DNA from: Bacillus niameyensis
Lineage (GTDB): Bacteria > Bacillota > Bacilli > Bacillales > Bacillaceae_C
Assembly: GCF_001375535.1 (NCBI RefSeq)
Contig: NZ_LN831197.1
Coordinates: 1,555,622 to 1,619,621, forward strand
Direction: 5' to 3'
Length of the DNA: 64,000 nt
Both the position numbers and the translations under genes were made by a program. The first letter of the stretch is position 1, and each line of letters opens with the position of its first letter. The notes beneath the pieces were generated by a model that worked only from the letters and a program-made list of their open reading frames with translations, made no database searches and was not told the DNA's origin. Below are positions 61,204-64,000 of this stretch, one piece after another.

Positions 61204-62211
61204 TTATTTTAAGTAACTCGTTACTTTATTAAGTGTAACTGATAACTCCTGAAGTTCACCATTTAGGTCATTTTTTTCGAATTGGTCAAAAACAGTTTTA
61301 TTCCAACCATGCCAAGATGTAACAATCATACCAAGCATACGATCAGCAGCTCCCAATTCCTTTGCATCCTGTATACTTTCTTCTAAAAATGCAAGCGCAG
61401 CATCCGTTTTAAACCAGCATGCAGGAATCACTCTAAATCCCTTTTCAAGAAACAGCTTAACTGAAGGAAATGATTGGTGCATTTCATAATGCCAATCCAT
61501 AATCGTAATATCAGTTGGAATTTTATCAATAGCTTTGTAGGTTCCTAACGTATCCGCTTCCCACATATTATTGTATCCTGAGTCTTCGCTATCAATTAAA
61601 CGATCTCCCCACATAAACATTTCCAATCCGCGTTCCCCAACAATATGACTATGCATATCATTCACAGCTTTGGCAAACAAATCTGCACGGTCTTGACCTT
61701 TACAACGGGGACACTGATCATCTGCTAATGCCAAAACCTCATCCATCCCTACATGGAAACCATCACATTCAAAGGCTGCAATTAGTTCATCGATTAGTTC
61801 AAAGGCAAGTGCATTCACATCAGGATGATTCGGGCACCAGCTTGGAGCGAAAAATTTTGGCCATTCCGCATCTTCAGGCACATGTGGAGTTTCATCAAAC
61901 TCAGGATAGTGCTTCAATATGCTGTTCCGGCCGCCTCCCCATCCTTGGTGTCCTAAACATTGGAATAAAGGAATTAGGCGGATACCATTCTGTTTACAAA
62001 AAGTGGATAGTTCTTTAGCATCTTTCTTTGTTAATGATCCAGAAGACAGCTCTGGATGCGATTCAAATTGGAATGACGTATTGCATTCTAGGAGTATAAA
62101 ATTAATTCCTTTAGGTACTAGAACATTTTGAATAAACGATTTAAATGGTTCTAACAGTTCATGGGATCCAAATCTTAAATGAAAGGCTTTAACTGGATTA
62201 GTATTGTTCAT
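61204..62211 (-). CDS. GH20-like glycoside hydrolase (beta-N-acetylhexosaminidase-type)
   Basis: The protein of about 335 residues is a TIM barrel with the GH20 catalytic pair Asp-Glu in FHVGMDEVLAL. Earlier it has IRLIPLFQCLGHQGWGG and later GLEMFMWGDRLI and MIVTSWHGWNKTV. It is shorter than classical hexosaminidases and lacks a signal peptide, so it probably acts on imported amino-sugar oligosaccharides. The ATG at 62211 follows GAGGTGAAG. It lies just downstream of a sugar-binding lipoprotein gene on the same strand. Confidence 0.78.
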   Translation of the reverse strand: MNNTNPVKAFHLRFGSHELLEPFKSFIQNVLVPKGINFILLECNTSFQFESHPELSSGSLTKKDAKELSTFCKQNGIRLIPLFQCLGHQGWGGGRNSILKHYPEFDETPHVPEDAEWPKFFAPSWCPNHPDVNALAFELIDELIAAFECDGFHVGMDEVLALADDQCPRCKGQDRADLFAKAVNDMHSHIVGERGLEMFMWGDRLIDSEDSGYNNMWEADTLGTYKAIDKIPTDITIMDWHYEMHQSFPSVKLFLEKGFRVIPACWFKTDAALAFLEESIQDAKELGAADRMLGMIVTSWHGWNKTVFDQFEKNDLNGELQELSVTLNKVTSYLK

Positions 62212-62241
62212 TTTCTTCACCTCAGTATCCAAATATAATAA

Positions 62242-62284
62242 AGGGGATTCGTGCAATATGTTAAAATTGCTGAATCCCCTTATT
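62242..62284 (-). terminator. Hairpin between solute-binding protein and glycosidase genes
   Basis: AAGGGGATTC pairs with GAATCCCCTT around a 20-nt AT loop and is followed on the minus strand by TATTATATTTGG. It may lower expression of the downstream gene relative to the lipoprotein gene. Confidence 0.6.
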
Positions 62285-62300
62285 CTATGAAACGATTAAA

Positions 62301-63644
62301 TTACTCAGTTTCCTTTTGTTTACGAACAAGTTCTTCCATTTTTTCTTGGTAAACACGTAGATATTCGTTAACATCCATTCCCGAGTTAGCAAATTCTTGG
62401 AATTCACCCCATGGAATACTACCGTATTTAGCAGGTTTTTCTGGGCCTACTGCATATCCATATTTGAATAATGCATCAAGGTTTTTGCCTTCCCACTCTG
62501 GTTTGTTCTCCCCAAATGCTGCTTGAACATCTGGACTTACAAGAATAGAACTTTGACCTTCTTTAGATTTTTCAATCTGTACTTCCTCAGAAAGCAAGTA
62601 AGAAATCATTTCCATGATAATTTCTTTATGCTCACTAGTTCCAGTAATTGCAAAGCCACCAGCATTTGGTCTTGGCATAAGTGGATTTTCTTTATCCCAA
62701 ACTGGGTATGTTGCAATATCAATATTATCTTGATCAAGCCAGCCTGTAGAAGAAGGACGCATAGCGAAAATGCCTTCATCCCACTTACCACCCCAGTGCA
62801 TGAGCATGCTTCCTGGCTCCTCTGTTGGATATCCAGGAATGGAAAGTGTATCATCAATCATTTTGAAAAATTGCTTATACTCTTCAGAATTTGCAATAAC
62901 AACTTCATCTGTATCTGGATCAACAGATTGTACATTTAGCTGTGTCCATGCATCATAAGGAACATCAAGATCTAACCCATAATATTGAACACCATTAACT
63001 TCGCGAGTCAATTTCTTCGCAAGTTCTACAACTTCTTCCCATGTCATTCCATCTTCAGGATAATTTTCTCCAAGGATATCAAATACGTCTTTATTGTAGT
63101 GCAAAGCCCATGTAGGACGTGAATTTGGAATAGCATAAAGACCTTTTTCATCTTTTGGATCATATCCGCGTGTAAATTCTACAATGGAAGGCTCCAAATT
63201 GCTTAGATCAAAACCAGATTGTTCAATAAGAGAATCATGATTGAAAGCCAATCCTAATTCATCCAAAAATTGAATATGAGAAACAATACCTAAAGTTACA
63301 ACATCAGGTGTTTTGCCTGCAGCGATAACTTCTTGTAAAGTTTCAGGATGGTCTGTTCCAACCTGTTGCAGTTCAATTGTTACGTAAGGGAATTTTTCTT
63401 TTAGAAGGTCACCATAGTTGTCCCAGAAATGGTCTTCTTCCCATTGGTGAGCCCATCTGATGGTTACCTCTTCATGCTGTTCTTCCTCTTCCTTGCCATT
63501 GTCTTTTTCTGCAGATTCTCCTTCTTTTTGGCTATTTTCATTACCACTATTAGAAGGTTCTGCATTATTTCCACATGCCACGATAAATGAAGCTAGAAAT
63601 GCAATAACGACAAATAGTGACATTAACTTAAACTTTCTTTTCAT
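62301..63644 (-). CDS. Extracellular sugar-binding lipoprotein of an ABC transporter
   Basis: This 447-residue protein has a lipoprotein signal peptide (lipobox FIVACGN) and a Glu/Ser/Asn-rich linker. The family-1 solute-binding fold follows: VTIRWAHQWEEDHFWDNYG, TPDVVTLGIVSHIQF, YAIPNSRPTWALHYNKDVF and GMTWEEVVELAKKL. It would capture an oligosaccharide outside the cell for an ABC importer. The permease genes are not in the window on this side. ATG follows AAAGGGGG. With the GH20-like enzyme downstream, an amino-sugar substrate is likely but not shown. Confidence 0.88.
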   Translation of the reverse strand: MKRKFKLMSLFVVIAFLASFIVACGNNAEPSNSGNENSQKEGESAEKDNGKEEEEQHEEVTIRWAHQWEEDHFWDNYGDLLKEKFPYVTIELQQVGTDHPETLQEVIAAGKTPDVVTLGIVSHIQFLDELGLAFNHDSLIEQSGFDLSNLEPSIVEFTRGYDPKDEKGLYAIPNSRPTWALHYNKDVFDILGENYPEDGMTWEEVVELAKKLTREVNGVQYYGLDLDVPYDAWTQLNVQSVDPDTDEVVIANSEEYKQFFKMIDDTLSIPGYPTEEPGSMLMHWGGKWDEGIFAMRPSSTGWLDQDNIDIATYPVWDKENPLMPRPNAGGFAITGTSEHKEIIMEMISYLLSEEVQIEKSKEGQSSILVSPDVQAAFGENKPEWEGKNLDALFKYGYAVGPEKPAKYGSIPWGEFQEFANSGMDVNEYLRVYQEKMEELVRKQKETE

Positions 63645-63931
63645 GTTATTACCCCCTTTGATGAATTGTTTATCCGCATCCCTTATTGCTTTTATACGCC
63701 ATAGGAATATTTGAGTAATCTCCCCTTACATGATGATCACTTAACCTATTCAAATCACTTTATAGCAATAATGAAAGCGTATAACTATATTCTAATAGAG
63801 GTGATGTGAATTTCGTGTGAAATATCAATTTTTGACTAATTTTGTAGATTTTTGAGTCTTGCATCGCAAAATAAATACTCTTTAGAAATAATTCTTTATT
63901 CGTTATAACTGTTAACTGAACAACAGGACTT
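63645..63931. other. Promoter region of the sugar-binding lipoprotein gene
   Basis: AT-rich sequence holding the ribosome binding site and promoter of the gene below. No catabolite-response element matching TGWNANCGNTNWCA was found at a convincing level. No coding frame is seen. Confidence 0.45.
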
Positions 63932-63965
63932 AAAAACCATGGGAGCTACCCATGGTTTTTTAAAT
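63932..63965. terminator. Terminator near the end of the window
   Basis: AAAACCATGGG / CCCATGGTTTT around AGCTA, then TTAAATAC. It probably ends a transcript from the neighbouring region. Confidence 0.8.
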
Positions 63966-64000
63966 ACTTTTATGTATACGACAAAATATCGACATAAATA

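Noticed and set aside
63772-63786. Possible catabolite-response element near TGAAAGCGTATAAC
   Set aside because: Only the first half matches the consensus; three key positions of the second half differ.

Overview
The window is low-GC, AT-rich DNA with Gram-positive features: strong purine-rich ribosome binding sites, GTG/TTG starts, many hairpin-plus-U-tract terminators and sporulation/cell-wall genes. It looks like the chromosome of a Bacillus-like member of the Bacillaceae. Part of it follows the Bacillus subtilis yfj/yfk region (yfjO- and yfjP-like genes, pdaA, yfkD, chaA/yfkE, yfkH, yfkK). The floT-yuaF pair, mreBH, pabB-pabA-pabC and a his operon point the same way. Identifications come from reading motifs and recalling families, not from database searches.

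Bases 1-22,600 are an accessory, decaying region. An IS3-family element interrupts a lipoprotein gene, and an IS200/IS605-family element (TnpA plus TnpB) interrupts a DUF6054-like gene. In both cases, removing the element restores an open frame exactly. Broken or residual genes include an RlmA-like methyltransferase, a DMT transporter start, an alpha/beta hydrolase, a macrolide phosphotransferase with two frameshifts, an SDR tail and an ABC ATPase scrap. Intact genes include a GntR/ABC transporter operon, an SDR-QueA-like-VOC operon, a PAP2 phosphatase, a secreted nuclease lipoprotein, a Mef-like efflux pump with an attenuator-like leader, a GNAT acetyltransferase, an APH-family kinase and a FtsK-gamma-domain protein of unusual architecture.

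Bases 23,000-43,000 are mostly core chromosome: RNA methyltransferase and AlkA-like glycosylase, PdaA, YfkD, the Ca2+/H+ antiporter, OsmC, BrkB-like and YfkK proteins. Then come a PlsY-like acyltransferase with a GNAT-aminotransferase fusion, flavodoxin, MotAB and DUF1992. Flavohemoglobin hmp is divergent from nsrR, with an NsrR-type operator between them. Aminopeptidase AmpS, a thioesterase, MreBH and the flotillin operon behind a sigma-W-type promoter complete this stretch.

Bases 43,000-64,000 begin with a preQ1-I riboswitch-like element that has no full-length gene behind it. After it come a carbonic anhydrase, several very small genes, a 51-bp tandem repeat array and tRNA-Arg(CCT). Next are a pabBAC folate operon, a DEAD-box helicase, an MBL-fold hydrolase, an amidase and a zinc alcohol dehydrogenase. 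The histidine operon hisZGDB-AF-IE follows, with hisH missing from its usual place. A GH20-like glycosidase and a sugar-binding lipoprotein end the window.
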